Assembly (NCBI GenBank): GCA_965371965.1
Contig: CBDVAM010000010.1
Span: forward strand, 1-55,833
Direction of reading: 5' to 3'
Length of the DNA stretch: 55,833 bases
DNA from: S146-42 sp965371965
Lineage (GTDB): Bacteria > Planctomycetota > Phycisphaerae > Phycisphaerales > UBA1924
Below are positions 33,624-43,659 of the stretch, in pieces. The notes under the pieces are model-generated. The model was not told where the DNA came from and ran no database searches. It worked only from the letters and a program-made list of their open reading frames with translations. Every line of letters begins with the position of its first letter. The first letter of the stretch is position 1. A program made the translations under genes and the position numbers.

Positions 33624-33757
33624 GGGGCATCATTCACATCGGCTTGTCCGGTCGTGGCGGTCGCCAAGCGGATTGGGCCGTTTTCGTCCATTTGACGAGA
33701 GTTGGCGATTGGAAAGAAAAATCCATGTGGTGAGGAATAAGGGGTTCGGGCAATCTA

Positions 33758-33772
33758 TTGTATATGCATCTA
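33758..33772 (+). promoter_or_regulatory. Putative MarR operator, site 1 (upstream of marR)
   Basis: TTGTATATGCATCTA is identical to the 15 bases at 34280-34294 before the MBL-fold gene. It centres on the palindrome ATGCAT, flanked by TA at one-base spacing on both sides. It ends 12 bases before the GTG of the regulator gene, so binding there would block its own transcription. Operator identity is inferred. Confidence 0.6.
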
Positions 33773-33784
33773 TTGGAGACCCGC

Positions 33785-34234
33785 GTGCCCAAGCCATCAC
33801 AAACATGCTCTCAGGAAATGGGCGGCGCGTGTCTGGCGGCACGGATTCGCGTCATTGACCGGGCGGTCCAGGGGATCTACGACGATGCGCTCCGCCCGCT
33901 GGGCGTGCGGATGACCCAGCTCGCGGTGCTCGTCGCGATCAGCGAGATGGGCGAGCCGACCTCGCGCGAGATCGCCGGGATGCTCTGGCTCGGTCCCTCG
34001 ACGCTCAGCCGGAATCTCGATCGGATCGAGCGCCGTGGGTGGGTGGGGATCGAGCCCGGGCAGGACGCGCGGACGAGGATCGTGCGTTTGACAGCGAGCG
34101 GGCGGCGGTTGATCGAGCGGTCTGCGCCGGCGTGGAGGAAGTGCCAACAGCAGGCGCGAGAACTCATGGGCGAGCGCGCCAGCGAGGCGTTGTTCGACGC
34201 CGGGTCGCGCCTGATGGGGTCAGTCCAGGGTTGA
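33785..34234 (+). CDS. MarR family transcriptional regulator
   Basis: 149 residues from the GTG at 33785 (GGAG 8 bases upstream); an in-frame ATG at 33764 lies inside the putative operator. Winged-helix core: LGVRMTQLAVLVAISEMGEP, TSREIAGMLWLGPSTLSRNL (recognition helix), DRIERRGWVGIEPGQDARTRIV (wing with the conserved D-R pair) and LTASGRRLIERSAPAW. It usually binds DNA as a dimer and releases it on ligand binding. It lies 77 bases upstream of an MBL-fold gene on the same strand and the two share an identical upstream site, so autorepression and repression of that gene are likely. Confidence 0.88.
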   Translation: MPKPSQTCSQEMGGACLAARIRVIDRAVQGIYDDALRPLGVRMTQLAVLVAISEMGEPTSREIAGMLWLGPSTLSRNLDRIERRGWVGIEPGQDARTRIVRLTASGRRLIERSAPAWRKCQQQARELMGERASEALFDAGSRLMGSVQG

Positions 34235-34279
34235 ACAGGATCGTCGGCGTGCGCCGGCGGGTGTTGTTTGTCCAAATCG

Positions 34280-34294
34280 TTGTATATGCATCTA
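34280..34294 (+). promoter_or_regulatory. Putative MarR operator, site 2 (upstream of the MBL-fold gene)
   Basis: A second, identical copy of the 15-base sequence found before marR, ending 17 bases before the ATG at 34312 and just upstream of its AGGAGA ribosome site. Confidence 0.6.
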
Positions 34295-34311
34295 AACACA
34301 AGGAGATACCG

Positions 34312-35349
34312 ATGCACAACAGAAGCCACATCGTGAAATCGCTTCTTTCTGCCGCCCTGGTGAGCGGGCTCGCGATCGGGATCGGCTCGGCGTTCGGTGC
34401 GCCCGGCGAAGCGGGGAGCCACCCGCCACGATCCGCCGACTTCTCCGATGCGCCAGCGAACTTCATCCCCCCGCCGCTGCATCCCGAGGGAGTCACGCTC
34501 CGCAGCGAGCGCCTCGGCCAGGGTGTGTTCGCGATCCTGAGCGATCATCCCGTGGTCGACAACGCGGGGTTCATCGTCGGTGATCGCGGCGTGCTGGTGA
34601 TCGACAGCCACATCTCCGATGCCATGGCCCAGCAGATCCTGGCCCTCGTGCGGGACGAGACCGACAAGCCCATCGTGTATCTGGTCAACACGAACTACCA
34701 CGGTGACCACACCTTCGGCAACGCATCATTCCCCGCCAAGACGACGATCATCGCCCAGCGCGCGACCGGCGAACTGATGCGGAGCTTTGAGCACGAAAAG
34801 GAGTTCATGCTCGCGACGGTGGACAACGACTCGTCGGTGTTCGGCGATGTCCGCCTCCGCCTGCCAAGCATCACGTTCGAGGACCGGCTCGATATCGATC
34901 TTGGGAATCGGACCGTTCAGATTCGCCATTTCGGCGCGGGCAATACCGCCGGCGACACGGTCGTCTTCGAGCCCGAGACTGGCACGGCGTGGACCGGGAA
35001 CCTGGTTCTCGGGCGGGGCACCATCCCGCCGGTGTTCGAGGGCAGGACCGGTGAATACCTCGCCACCGTGTCGCGTCTGGCAAGTGAGATCAACGTCTCG
35101 CGGATCATCCCCGGGCACGGCGCGCCCGCCGGTCGCGAGCAGCTTGGGGTCACGATGGCGTACCTGAGCGATCTGCTGGGCACGGTGGGCTCGGCGATTG
35201 ATGAGGGCAAGTCGCTGGAGCAGGCGCTGCGCGACGCGCCGACGCCGACGCAGGTGGCGAAGGCGCCGGAGGCGTTGCGTCCGTTCCTCCTGGGGCTGCA
35301 CGCGAACAACATTGCCACCACATACCGGGATCTCGCGGAGCGCCGCTGA
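34312..35349 (+). CDS. Exported MBL-fold hydrolase with substituted metal ligands
   Basis: 345 residues; AGGAGA 7 bases before the ATG; signal peptide (LLSAALVSGLAIGIGSAFGA). The MBL core is clear: FIVGDRGVLVIDSH, VNTNYHGDHTFGN, HFGAGNTAGDTVVF, WTGNLVLG and IIPGHGAP. The canonical HxHxDH is N128-x-H130-x-D132-H133. The His expected in GHTxGD is N211 and the bridging Asp of TGD is N230, while H269 is kept. An Asn at the first position also occurs in the mono-zinc B2 beta-lactamases (NTNYH). The enzyme may thus use one metal; its reaction is unknown. It is followed by a terminator. Confidence 0.86.
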   Translation: MHNRSHIVKSLLSAALVSGLAIGIGSAFGAPGEAGSHPPRSADFSDAPANFIPPPLHPEGVTLRSERLGQGVFAILSDHPVVDNAGFIVGDRGVLVIDSHISDAMAQQILALVRDETDKPIVYLVNTNYHGDHTFGNASFPAKTTIIAQRATGELMRSFEHEKEFMLATVDNDSSVFGDVRLRLPSITFEDRLDIDLGNRTVQIRHFGAGNTAGDTVVFEPETGTAWTGNLVLGRGTIPPVFEGRTGEYLATVSRLASEINVSRIIPGHGAPAGREQLGVTMAYLSDLLGTVGSAIDEGKSLEQALRDAPTPTQVAKAPEALRPFLLGLHANNIATTYRDLAERR

Positions 35350-35370
35350 GCGAGGTTCACCGACCGCTCA

Positions 35371-35396
35371 CGCCCGGGCATTGGCCCGGGCGTTTG
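35371..35396 (+). terminator. Terminator after the MBL-fold gene
   Basis: A perfect 9-bp GC stem, CGCCCGGGC (35371-35379) and GCCCGGGCG (35384-35392), has a 4-base loop and a short TTTGT tail. It starts 21 bases after the stop codon. Confidence 0.72.
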
Positions 35397-35484
35397 TCGC
35401 GCGCCGGTGCTCGCCTTGACGGCGTCGCGCAGACCCATGGTCTCTCTCAGTCATCGTGTCGGCGTGCGCGGGCGTGTCTGCGCT

Positions 35485-36033
35485 CTACTCCCCGAGCAGA
35501 TCGGCGATCACTCGGAGGTGCTCTTGCTGGTCGAGCCACAGCACCGTGGTATCTGCGCGGACGACATTGCCGCCATCGTGAAAGAGGCTCGGGTCTTCGT
35601 AGATCACGATCGGCGCCTCGCCGCCCTGCCTCCATCGCATGAGCGCATCCTCGCTCGGTGGAGCGTAGTGGTAGGCAACTTGACGGCTTGAACCGGGAAT
35701 CCCGGCCAGTGCCGTCTCGTCGATCATGTGGCGCTCGAGCAACATCGCGGCCCAGTCTTCCTCTTGGGTCGGATAGCGCCCGATGCCCTGCTCGCCGGCG
35801 AGTATCGCCAGGGCCTGGGCAAGTCCGCGGGCGATGGTGCCGCTGCGGAGCCGATCGGCTCGATCGCCGGCGATTTGGCGGGCTCGATCGATCGCGGCGT
35901 CCTCGCGCCTGGCGTCAATGCGATCGCCCAACACCAACCAGCCAAGCGCGACAAGGCCAACAGTGTTCAGCATGGTGAGCACCACAACTATTGCAAACAG
36001 ACGCCGCCTTGGCGGGAGTCTCGTCGATGCCAT
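35485..36033 (-). CDS. Hypothetical membrane-anchored protein
   Basis: 182 residues; ATG at 36033 with GGAGG 4-5 bases upstream. A basic N-terminus and one hydrophobic segment (LFAIVVVLTMLNTVGLVALGWLVL) are followed by an Ala/Arg-rich helix and a periplasmic domain (GIGRYPTQEEDWAAMLLERH, GSSRQVAYHYAPPSEDALMR). The latter reads like the pseudopilin-associated or tail domains of Verrucomicrobia/planctomycete surface proteins, but I cannot name the family. It lies 32 bases downstream of the cupin gene on the same strand, probably in one operon. Confidence 0.65.
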   Translation of the reverse strand: MASTRLPPRRRLFAIVVVLTMLNTVGLVALGWLVLGDRIDARREDAAIDRARQIAGDRADRLRSGTIARGLAQALAILAGEQGIGRYPTQEEDWAAMLLERHMIDETALAGIPGSSRQVAYHYAPPSEDALMRWRQGGEAPIVIYEDPSLFHDGGNVVRADTTVLWLDQQEHLRVIADLLGE

Positions 36034-36065
36034 GACGCCTCCATCCGGATCTGTCCGTTCGAGAC

Positions 36066-36428
36066 TCAGCCCCGATCGATCCCCGTCCCCTCGCTCACGG
36101 GGCTGAAGATATCGTAGATCAGGGTGTCCTCGAGCGCCTCGGCTGCGTGGAGCAGATTGCTCGGAAGGTGCATGACGCTCCCGCCTTCGAGCACGACCTG
36201 GCACCGATCGGGCGAGCCCTCTTCGCCCAGATCGAAGCGGATCTTGCCGGAAATCACCATCGCCATCTGCTCGTTGTCGTGCTGGTGCGTCGGCACAATA
36301 AAGCCCTTGGCAAGGCGCACCTCGGAGATCATGACTCGTTCGCCGATGATCCGTCGGCGGAGGACCTTGTCCATGGGCGCATCCTGATCGAGCTCCCTCC
36401 AAGTATGGACCAGATTGCGATCAGCCAT
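36066..36428 (-). CDS. Cupin-domain protein
   Basis: 120 residues, ATG at 36428 with AAGGA 7 bases upstream. A single small cupin barrel: GFIVPTHQHDNEQMAMVISG (motif 1, with the HxH...E metal ligands), then GGSVMHLPSNLLHAAEALED (motif 2, with the second His). Such proteins act as sugar-binding, isomerising or dioxygenase modules; nothing here singles one out. Confidence 0.87.
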   Translation of the reverse strand: MADRNLVHTWRELDQDAPMDKVLRRRIIGERVMISEVRLAKGFIVPTHQHDNEQMAMVISGKIRFDLGEEGSPDRCQVVLEGGSVMHLPSNLLHAAEALEDTLIYDIFSPVSEGTGIDRG

Positions 36429-36537
36429 TGGGCGTCCTTTCTGGCCTACTGGCACGTTGGTCGTGAGGCCCTGGCCTCGGCGGGCTTGTCACTTCTCCAA
36501 GCGTGCCAGAACCAATGCCTCCCAAGGAACCGGCGAC

Positions 36538-38565
<2,028 letters not shown>

Positions 38566-38700
38566 GCGGTCCTCGGTCGATGCTCCCCCACCAGATCGGA
38601 CGATTCCCGACCCGTCTGGGGCGCACTTCGATCAAAACCGTAGGAACGATGCACCGACGATTCGACCCCGACCGATCCCCCACCCATCCCGACAAGGCCC

Positions 38701-39234
38701 CTACCACGTCGCACGCATCTCATTAACGATCCGCTCGGCGATCTTCTGCATCGCGCCCTGCTGGCCGATCTCCGCCCGCTCGTCGACGCCCCTCGTGGGA
38801 ACAAAGGTCGCCAGCGTGTCGAACGAGCGACGCCCGGCGAGCAGTTCGCCCGTGCGGCTGTCCTTCCAATCGAAATCCACCGTCAGCTCGAAGCTGACCT
38901 CCTGGGCGAGCCCGATCCCGCGCGTCCGGCTCAGCTGGCGATACCCCACCCGCGTGATCGCACCGGTCAGGCGGGTGTCGGCGACCGCGTCCTCGGCGAC
39001 GCGCCACGGCGTGCGGGCCTGGATCTCTTTGATGATCGCCTCGGTCAGCGCGATCTCCAGCCCCGGGCTGCTCGTGCGGTTCGCGAAGATATCCACCGAG
39101 ACCGTTTGCACACTCTCGTCGTGTGTCGACTGGAACGAGTACCCGGCGCAGCCCCCCATCGACGCCAGTATCGCGCCGCCCAGCGCGGCCAGGACCACGC
39201 CGAAGAACCGACCTCCCGCCGATCGACCTCTCAC
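38701..39234 (-). CDS. LptE-like lipoprotein
   Basis: 177 residues. The GTG at 39234 overlaps the stop of the upstream gene in GTGA; the frame further upstream reads as antisense-like sequence. Signal and lipobox: FFGVVLAALGGAILASMGGC, then AGYSFQSTHDESVQTVSVDIFANRT. The start GCAGYSF and the VDIFANRTSSPGLEIALTEAI pattern are typical of LptE, the lipoprotein plug of the LPS translocon. Planctomycete homologues are divergent and often annotated 'LPS assembly lipoprotein LptE-like'. Translational coupling to a BamD-like protein suggests outer-membrane biogenesis. Confidence 0.75.
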   Translation of the reverse strand: MRGRSAGGRFFGVVLAALGGAILASMGGCAGYSFQSTHDESVQTVSVDIFANRTSSPGLEIALTEAIIKEIQARTPWRVAEDAVADTRLTGAITRVGYRQLSRTRGIGLAQEVSFELTVDFDWKDSRTGELLAGRRSFDTLATFVPTRGVDERAEIGQQGAMQKIAERIVNEMRATW

Positions 39235-40268
39235 GACCCGCCCCCGCTCTCGTCTTCGCCCTCGGGCTGCGGACCGATCAGAACGTCCTGCTCGATCGGC
39301 GGCGTGACCCACCCGTGCTCCTGCATGATCACACGGGCGTGCGCGGCGGCGACGGACCGTGGGTGGGCGGCAACCAGCCTCTTGAGCGTGTACCTCGCCG
39401 AGACCTTGTCCTTTCGTCGCAGGTACCACTCGGCGTTCTCGAGGAGCTGCGCCCCGCGTGACTCGTCCAGGCGCGCCAGCAGCGCTTCATTGATACCGGT
39501 CTCGGCGGCCTCGAGCGGGAATCGACCCTGGAACTCCTCGATGAGCGCCTCGGCCTCGATCAATCCCGATGCGTCGTATCGCGGGCCCTTGAAGCGGGCG
39601 ATGTTCGACAGAATCCGGCGCTGCATCGCACGCTTGCGATGCACGCTCTTGGGATAGTTGATCATGAACAGCTCGTAGGCCTCGGCGGCCATCTCCATGT
39701 CGCGCTCGCGAAAGTAGTAATCCGCGAGCTCGATCCCCGCACGCTCGCCCGCGTCGGAACCGGGCAGACGCTCTTGCACCCGGATCAGCAACTCCTCGGC
39801 AAGGCTGCCCGTCGAGCCGATCCGAAACAAGCCCCAGAAGACACGGCGCTTGCGACCGTGGGCGTAGTCGATCGCGATTTCCAGCTCGCGTTCGACGGCG
39901 AGGCGATACTCGGGCGACGCGGGGAAACGGGAGATGACCTCCTCGTAATCGAACAGGGCCCTGAACTCGCGCCCCGCCGCGACCTTGGTATCGCCAAAGA
40001 TCAGCCTCGCCGACGGATACCAGGGATTCTCGCCATCGAGGTCGTTGACCAGGCGTTCGGCGAGCGAGCGGGCCCGCCGAACCCGCCCCTGGGCGAGTTC
40101 TCGACGGATCTCGCTGAGGCGATACTCAATGGTTCCCGGCTCGGGCTGAGCGGTCTGGACCCAGGCGCCCTCGTCGTTCAGTTCCAGCGTCCTGGACTGC
40201 GCGCTCGCGCGCCCTGCACACGATATTGCCAGCACCAGCACTGTGAAGATGATTCGGCGCGTTGCCAT
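39231..40268 (-). CDS. BamD-like TPR outer-membrane assembly protein
   Basis: 345 residues starting with MATRRIIFTVLVLAISCAG, a signal peptide (ASAQ cleavage region). Five or so helical hairpins of TPR type follow: SLAERLVNDLDGENPWYPSA, FRALFDYEEVISRFPASPEY, AGIELADYYFRERDMEMAAEAYELFMINYPKS and YLRRKDKVSARYTLKRLVAAHP. The spacing and RFPxSP/YPKS turns recall BamD/YfiO. There is no lipobox Cys at the usual place, so it may be secreted and not lipid-anchored. The start codon has only a weak ribosome site. It overlaps the LptE-like gene. Confidence 0.72.
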   Translation of the reverse strand: MATRRIIFTVLVLAISCAGRASAQSRTLELNDEGAWVQTAQPEPGTIEYRLSEIRRELAQGRVRRARSLAERLVNDLDGENPWYPSARLIFGDTKVAAGREFRALFDYEEVISRFPASPEYRLAVERELEIAIDYAHGRKRRVFWGLFRIGSTGSLAEELLIRVQERLPGSDAGERAGIELADYYFRERDMEMAAEAYELFMINYPKSVHRKRAMQRRILSNIARFKGPRYDASGLIEAEALIEEFQGRFPLEAAETGINEALLARLDESRGAQLLENAEWYLRRKDKVSARYTLKRLVAAHPRSVAAAHARVIMQEHGWVTPPIEQDVLIGPQPEGEDESGGGS

Positions 40269-40462
40269 CAGCACACTCGTGGGGTTCTTGCCAAAGGCCC
40301 ATCGTAGCGGATATCCAAGAGACTTCGCGTCCCGATCACCCCGATGGACCCCTGCCAATCGACTCGCTCCGTTGCCCCTGGGCGATCGGATCGCCTCTGA
40401 AGGATGATCCGCGCGGGCGCGTGGTTGCGTTGAGAGCGCGGGACTTTCCAAGATCCTGGAAG

Positions 40463-40478
40463 AAACCCCGCCACGGGG
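40463..40478 (-). terminator. Terminator-like hairpin downstream of lexA
   Basis: On the minus strand CCCCG/CGGGG (40466-40470 and 40474-40478, 3-base loop) is followed by TTTCTTCC. It lies about 33 bases after the lexA stop in the 240-base gap before the BamD-like gene. The remainder of that gap (40269-40460) shows no gene. Confidence 0.55.
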
Positions 40479-40510
40479 GCCCAGGGATGGCTTACTCGCG
40501 GTGATCGGGT

Positions 40511-41125
40511 TCAGTACTTGCGGACGACGCCCTTGACGATTCCCTGGACCTGCACGAACTTGACGCGGATGGGCTCGAAATCCGGGTTCGCGGGCTGGAG
40601 GCGGATGTGGTCGGCCTCCTTGTAGAAGCTCTTGAGGGTTGTCGAGCCGTCGGGCAGCAGCGCGACGACGCGGTCGCCGTTGCTGGCGACCTGTGTGCGC
40701 TCGACCAGGATGTAGTCGCCCTCGAGGATGCCCTCGTCGCGCATGGAATCGCCCTCGACGCGAAGCGCGAAGGTGGAGCCCGCCGACTCGGAGGTCGCGC
40801 CCAGGATCTCGCCCAGATCGATCTCTTCGGTGTCTGCGACCTTCTCGATGGGCAATCCGGCGGCGATCCTGCCGACCAGGGGGAACCGCAACGGGCGGGC
40901 CTCATCTGGGACCGCGACCCCCTCAGCAATCGACAAAGAGCGAGCCTTGTTCGCCTCGCGAACGAGTGCGCCCTTCTTGATGAGCGCCTCGACGTGCTCG
41001 AATACGGTGACCTTGCTGACGCCGATTTCGTCGGCGAGTTCCTGCATCGTCGGGGAATAGCCATGACGAACCCGCCAGTCCCGGATCAGCTTCAGGATTC
41101 TGAGTTGTTTGGGTGTGAGATTCAT
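40511..41125 (-). CDS. lexA: LexA repressor
   Basis: 204 residues. The N-terminal winged helix (LTPKQLRILKLIRDWRVRHGY, SPTMQELADEIGVSKVTVFEHVEAL) binds the SOS operator. The C-terminal S24 domain has the self-cleavage bond A89-G90 in GRIAAGLP, the nucleophile S127 in EGDSMRD and the general base K165 in STTLKSF. The recognition helix (SKVTVFEH) differs from the E. coli one, so the operator will differ. AGGGA lies 8 bases before the ATG. Two GC hairpins lie in the 60 bases upstream (AGCGGC/GCCGCT and GCGGCG/CGCCGC), within a repeated CGTCGAGCGGC. I see neither an E. coli nor a Gram-positive SOS box. Confidence 0.95.
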   Translation of the reverse strand: MNLTPKQLRILKLIRDWRVRHGYSPTMQELADEIGVSKVTVFEHVEALIKKGALVREANKARSLSIAEGVAVPDEARPLRFPLVGRIAAGLPIEKVADTEEIDLGEILGATSESAGSTFALRVEGDSMRDEGILEGDYILVERTQVASNGDRVVALLPDGSTTLKSFYKEADHIRLQPANPDFEPIRVKFVQVQGIVKGVVRKY

Positions 41126-41555
41126 GACTATTTCCCTTTCGCGGCGCGACGCCGCTCGACGTAACCAGCGGCCTTATGCCGCTCGACGTGCCCAGACGCA
41201 CCATCCGACCCGCCCGATCCACGGGCGTTCTAGGCGTCTGGACGAGCCCTCCGGAACCGCACAGGCCCGCGAGCGATTCGATCTGCTCGTTGAGCCAGGT
41301 TCCGCAACCTTCCAACATGCCGAACGTGAGCGAGTTCGACCCTCGCATCGTGATCTGATTCGCAGTACGAGCGAAGCACTCCGAGGCGGTGCCCCGGGTG
41401 GCGCGTGAGCCGCCTTCGACCAGCGTCAGCCCACCCGATTCGTTCGCCTCGTAGTCGTAGACAAAGTCGCCGCCGGGCCCGAGCCTGAGCAGTGCGCCGA
41501 CTCGCTGTGACGATCTTCCGTCCCGTCGCCAGACCTTCCTAAGCAAGCCCATCGT

Positions 41556-41765
41556 TCACCCGCAACCGGCACCAGAGAACCCTTCCAGGATCCGTCCGTG
41601 CCCTGCGGCGTCGGCACTTGTCCAACGCCTGTGTTCGCGAGCCTCCGGCTCTGCCTCACCGAGAACTTGTTCGATTCGCCCGTCGATCACCCAGCCTGGG
41701 CACCCAAATGGCGAATCGTCCCAGCTTCCGACATCCTGCCAGAAACCCCGGCTGATTCCAAACAT
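41556..41765 (-). CDS. Possible small protein, low confidence
   Basis: 69 residues from an ATG at 41765 with GAGG 7 bases upstream. The sequence (MFGISRGFWQDVGSWDDSPF...) has no recognised family and no membrane segment. It is the best candidate in the 750 bases between lexA and dprA (41126-41874). A second frame starting four bases later at 41552 has protein-like stretches (LGPGGDFVYDYEANESGGLT) but runs 200 bases into lexA, so it is not accepted. The rest of the gap appears empty or degenerate. Confidence 0.22.
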   Translation of the reverse strand: MFGISRGFWQDVGSWDDSPFGCPGWVIDGRIEQVLGEAEPEAREHRRWTSADAAGHGRILEGFSGAGCG

Positions 41766-41874
41766 CTTACTACCTCTTCGTCCGCAAGGCGAGTCTTCCT
41801 TGCCAAAAAAGTTCGGGAATCGATAGGCCAATCAAGATCCGCACAAAGAAGCCCCGACGACCCGCCTTGAGACC

Positions 41875-43035
41875 CTATCGGCGGCGTTCAAAGCGTGGAC
41901 CCCGCCGAGAAACCCGCCCCTGGATCTCGAGCATGGTCAGAGCGGACCGCAGTTCATGCGCTGCCAGGCCCGATAATGCCATCAGCTCGTCCACGGTCCG
42001 CGCGTCATCCAGATGCATGAGCACGTCGGCGTGGGTGGGATCGAGTGGAGCGGGCTCGTCGGCGGGCTCGGGTTGCCCTGGATAGCGGTCGGCATGGGTG
42101 CCCACGTGCTGATGGCGGGCCGGGGTTTCGAGGATCTCCAGGACATCTCCGGGCGAGGTCACCATCGCGGCTGCCCCTTGCTTGAGCAGGTCGTTGGTCC
42201 CCTCGCAGGCCGGGTTATCCACGCGCCCGGGGATGGCCATGACCTCGCGTTGGTGGTCCTCGAGGGCCTGGCGGGCGGTGATGAGCGCGCCCGAACGCCG
42301 CCCGGCTTCGACCACGAGCACGCCCAGGCTGAGCCCGGAGATGATGCGGTTGAGCGCGGGAAAGTTGTCGGCGGTCGGCGGCGAGTGCATCGGCAACTCC
42401 GAGACGATCGCGCCGCGCCCGTGCTCGACGAGGCGGTCGAACAGCTCGCGGTTCTCGGGCGGGTAGCACTCGCCCAGGCCGCACCCGAGGACGACGACGG
42501 TCTGCCCGCCCGCGCGAGCCGCGCCGCGATGGGCGGCGGTGTCGATGCCGCGAGCGCCGCCCGAGACAACGACAAGGCCTGCTTGTGCGAGGACGCCCGC
42601 GAAGCGTTCTGCCTGCTCGATGCCGTAGGCCGAGCATCGTCGTGAGCCGACCATGGCAACGCCGAAGGTCGCGGGCTCAGCCAGCGCGAGCGAGCCTCGG
42701 ATGAAAAGGACCTGGGGCGGGTCGGGGATGTTCGCCAGCAACTCGGGGTAAGCGGGTTCGCCGAGGACCACGATGCGCGCGCCGTGTGCGCCTGCGAGTT
42801 CGATCTGCTCGTCGGCGAGTTCGGGCGCGGCTTTGAGGCCCTCGGCGATCGCGCGGGCCTTGGCGTCGCCGATGCCTCGCACGCGCTTGAGCAGCGAGAC
42901 ATTGGCCATGCACGCCGCCTGGGGCGAGCCCGCGAGTTCGATCAGGCGTGCCGAGAGTGTGGGCCCGAGGCCCGGCGTGAGGGCGAGGCGGAGGCGCACG
43001 CGGACGCGCTCGGAGATGGCAGCCTGAACGGGCAT
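41875..43035 (-). CDS. dprA: DNA-processing protein DprA (Smf)
   Basis: 386 residues. N-terminal helical region (LALTPGLGPTLSARLIELAG, a helix-hairpin-helix RVRGIGDAKARAIAEG). Central Rossmann DprA domain: FGVAMVGSRRCSAYGIEQAE, VVVSGGARGIDTAAHRGA, VVLGCGLGECYPPENREL, GRRSGALITARQALE and IPGRVDNPACEGTNDLL. C-terminal winged-helix (DVLMHLDDARTVDELMALSGL). It protects incoming single strands and loads RecA during natural transformation; no other competence gene is in the window. A GGAG touches the ATG and an AGGA sits 7 bases upstream. Confidence 0.96.
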   Translation of the reverse strand: MPVQAAISERVRVRLRLALTPGLGPTLSARLIELAGSPQAACMANVSLLKRVRGIGDAKARAIAEGLKAAPELADEQIELAGAHGARIVVLGEPAYPELLANIPDPPQVLFIRGSLALAEPATFGVAMVGSRRCSAYGIEQAERFAGVLAQAGLVVVSGGARGIDTAAHRGAARAGGQTVVVLGCGLGECYPPENRELFDRLVEHGRGAIVSELPMHSPPTADNFPALNRIISGLSLGVLVVEAGRRSGALITARQALEDHQREVMAIPGRVDNPACEGTNDLLKQGAAAMVTSPGDVLEILETPARHQHVGTHADRYPGQPEPADEPAPLDPTHADVLMHLDDARTVDELMALSGLAAHELRSALTMLEIQGRVSRRGPRFERRR

Positions 43036-43098
43036 CTCCTTATCCTATCACAACCCGATCAGAATGCCAGCGCGGATTTCGGGGCAGGGGAGGAATAT

Positions 43099-43482
43099 TC
43101 ACGCGATGATGTCGATGACGACACCGGCGCGAAAGGCCCGCTCAATGCGGTAGGTCAGCATGAGGCGGCGCTGGATGTCGTCGTGCTGGACCTTCGAGAC
43201 CCCGCCGAGCCTGGGCAGGTCGCTGCTGCGGTGGGTCTGGGCCGGGGTTCGGGCATGCGCGGGGCGATCGGCGGCGGCCCGGCGGATGAGGTCGGCACGG
43301 GCGTTTTCGATTCGCAGGTGGGTATCGAATGGCTTGGATCCGGGGAGGTCCTCCAGGAGGTCCGCCGGGCAGACGCATCGCAGCGTCGCGTCACGCGTGG
43401 GCTCGGGCGGGGCCACGGGCTCAACGCGGCGAGGCCCGAACGGTTCGTAGCTGGGAGGGAGCGATGGGACCGGGTCGATCAT
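43099..43482 (-). CDS. Hypothetical Pro/Arg-rich protein upstream of dprA
   Basis: 127 residues, ATG at 43482, no clear ribosome site. A Pro-rich head (MIDPVPSLPPSYEPFGPRRV) and a charged helical tail (DDIQRRLMLTYRIERAFRAGV) carry no recognisable domain. It ends 63 bases before dprA on the same strand and is divergent from queA. The plus strand has a longer open frame here, but its composition looks like an antisense shadow. Confidence 0.5.
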   Translation of the reverse strand: MIDPVPSLPPSYEPFGPRRVEPVAPPEPTRDATLRCVCPADLLEDLPGSKPFDTHLRIENARADLIRRAAADRPAHARTPAQTHRSSDLPRLGGVSKVQHDDIQRRLMLTYRIERAFRAGVVIDIIA

Positions 43483-43659
43483 GCCTGAACACGGGCGAAC
43501 GGTGCGCCCGGGGCGGGTCTCGGCGGGTCGGTCTCATAAGATCGGGCTTGGCGGGACTATCTGCGGACCGCGAGGGTTCGCCTGGAGATCCGGACGGGGC
43601 AGGTCTGGTCGGGCGTGTTGATCGGACGCAACGCTGGTGTTGGGGAGGGCGAACGGATC

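Noticed and set aside
40923..41552. 209-codon frame upstream of and overlapping lexA
   Set aside because: It overlaps lexA by about 200 bases in another frame, and the overlapping half has shadow composition.
42784..43488. 234-codon plus-strand frame opposite dprA and the hypothetical gene
   Set aside because: It covers the well-defined dprA N-terminus on the other strand and has no family features.
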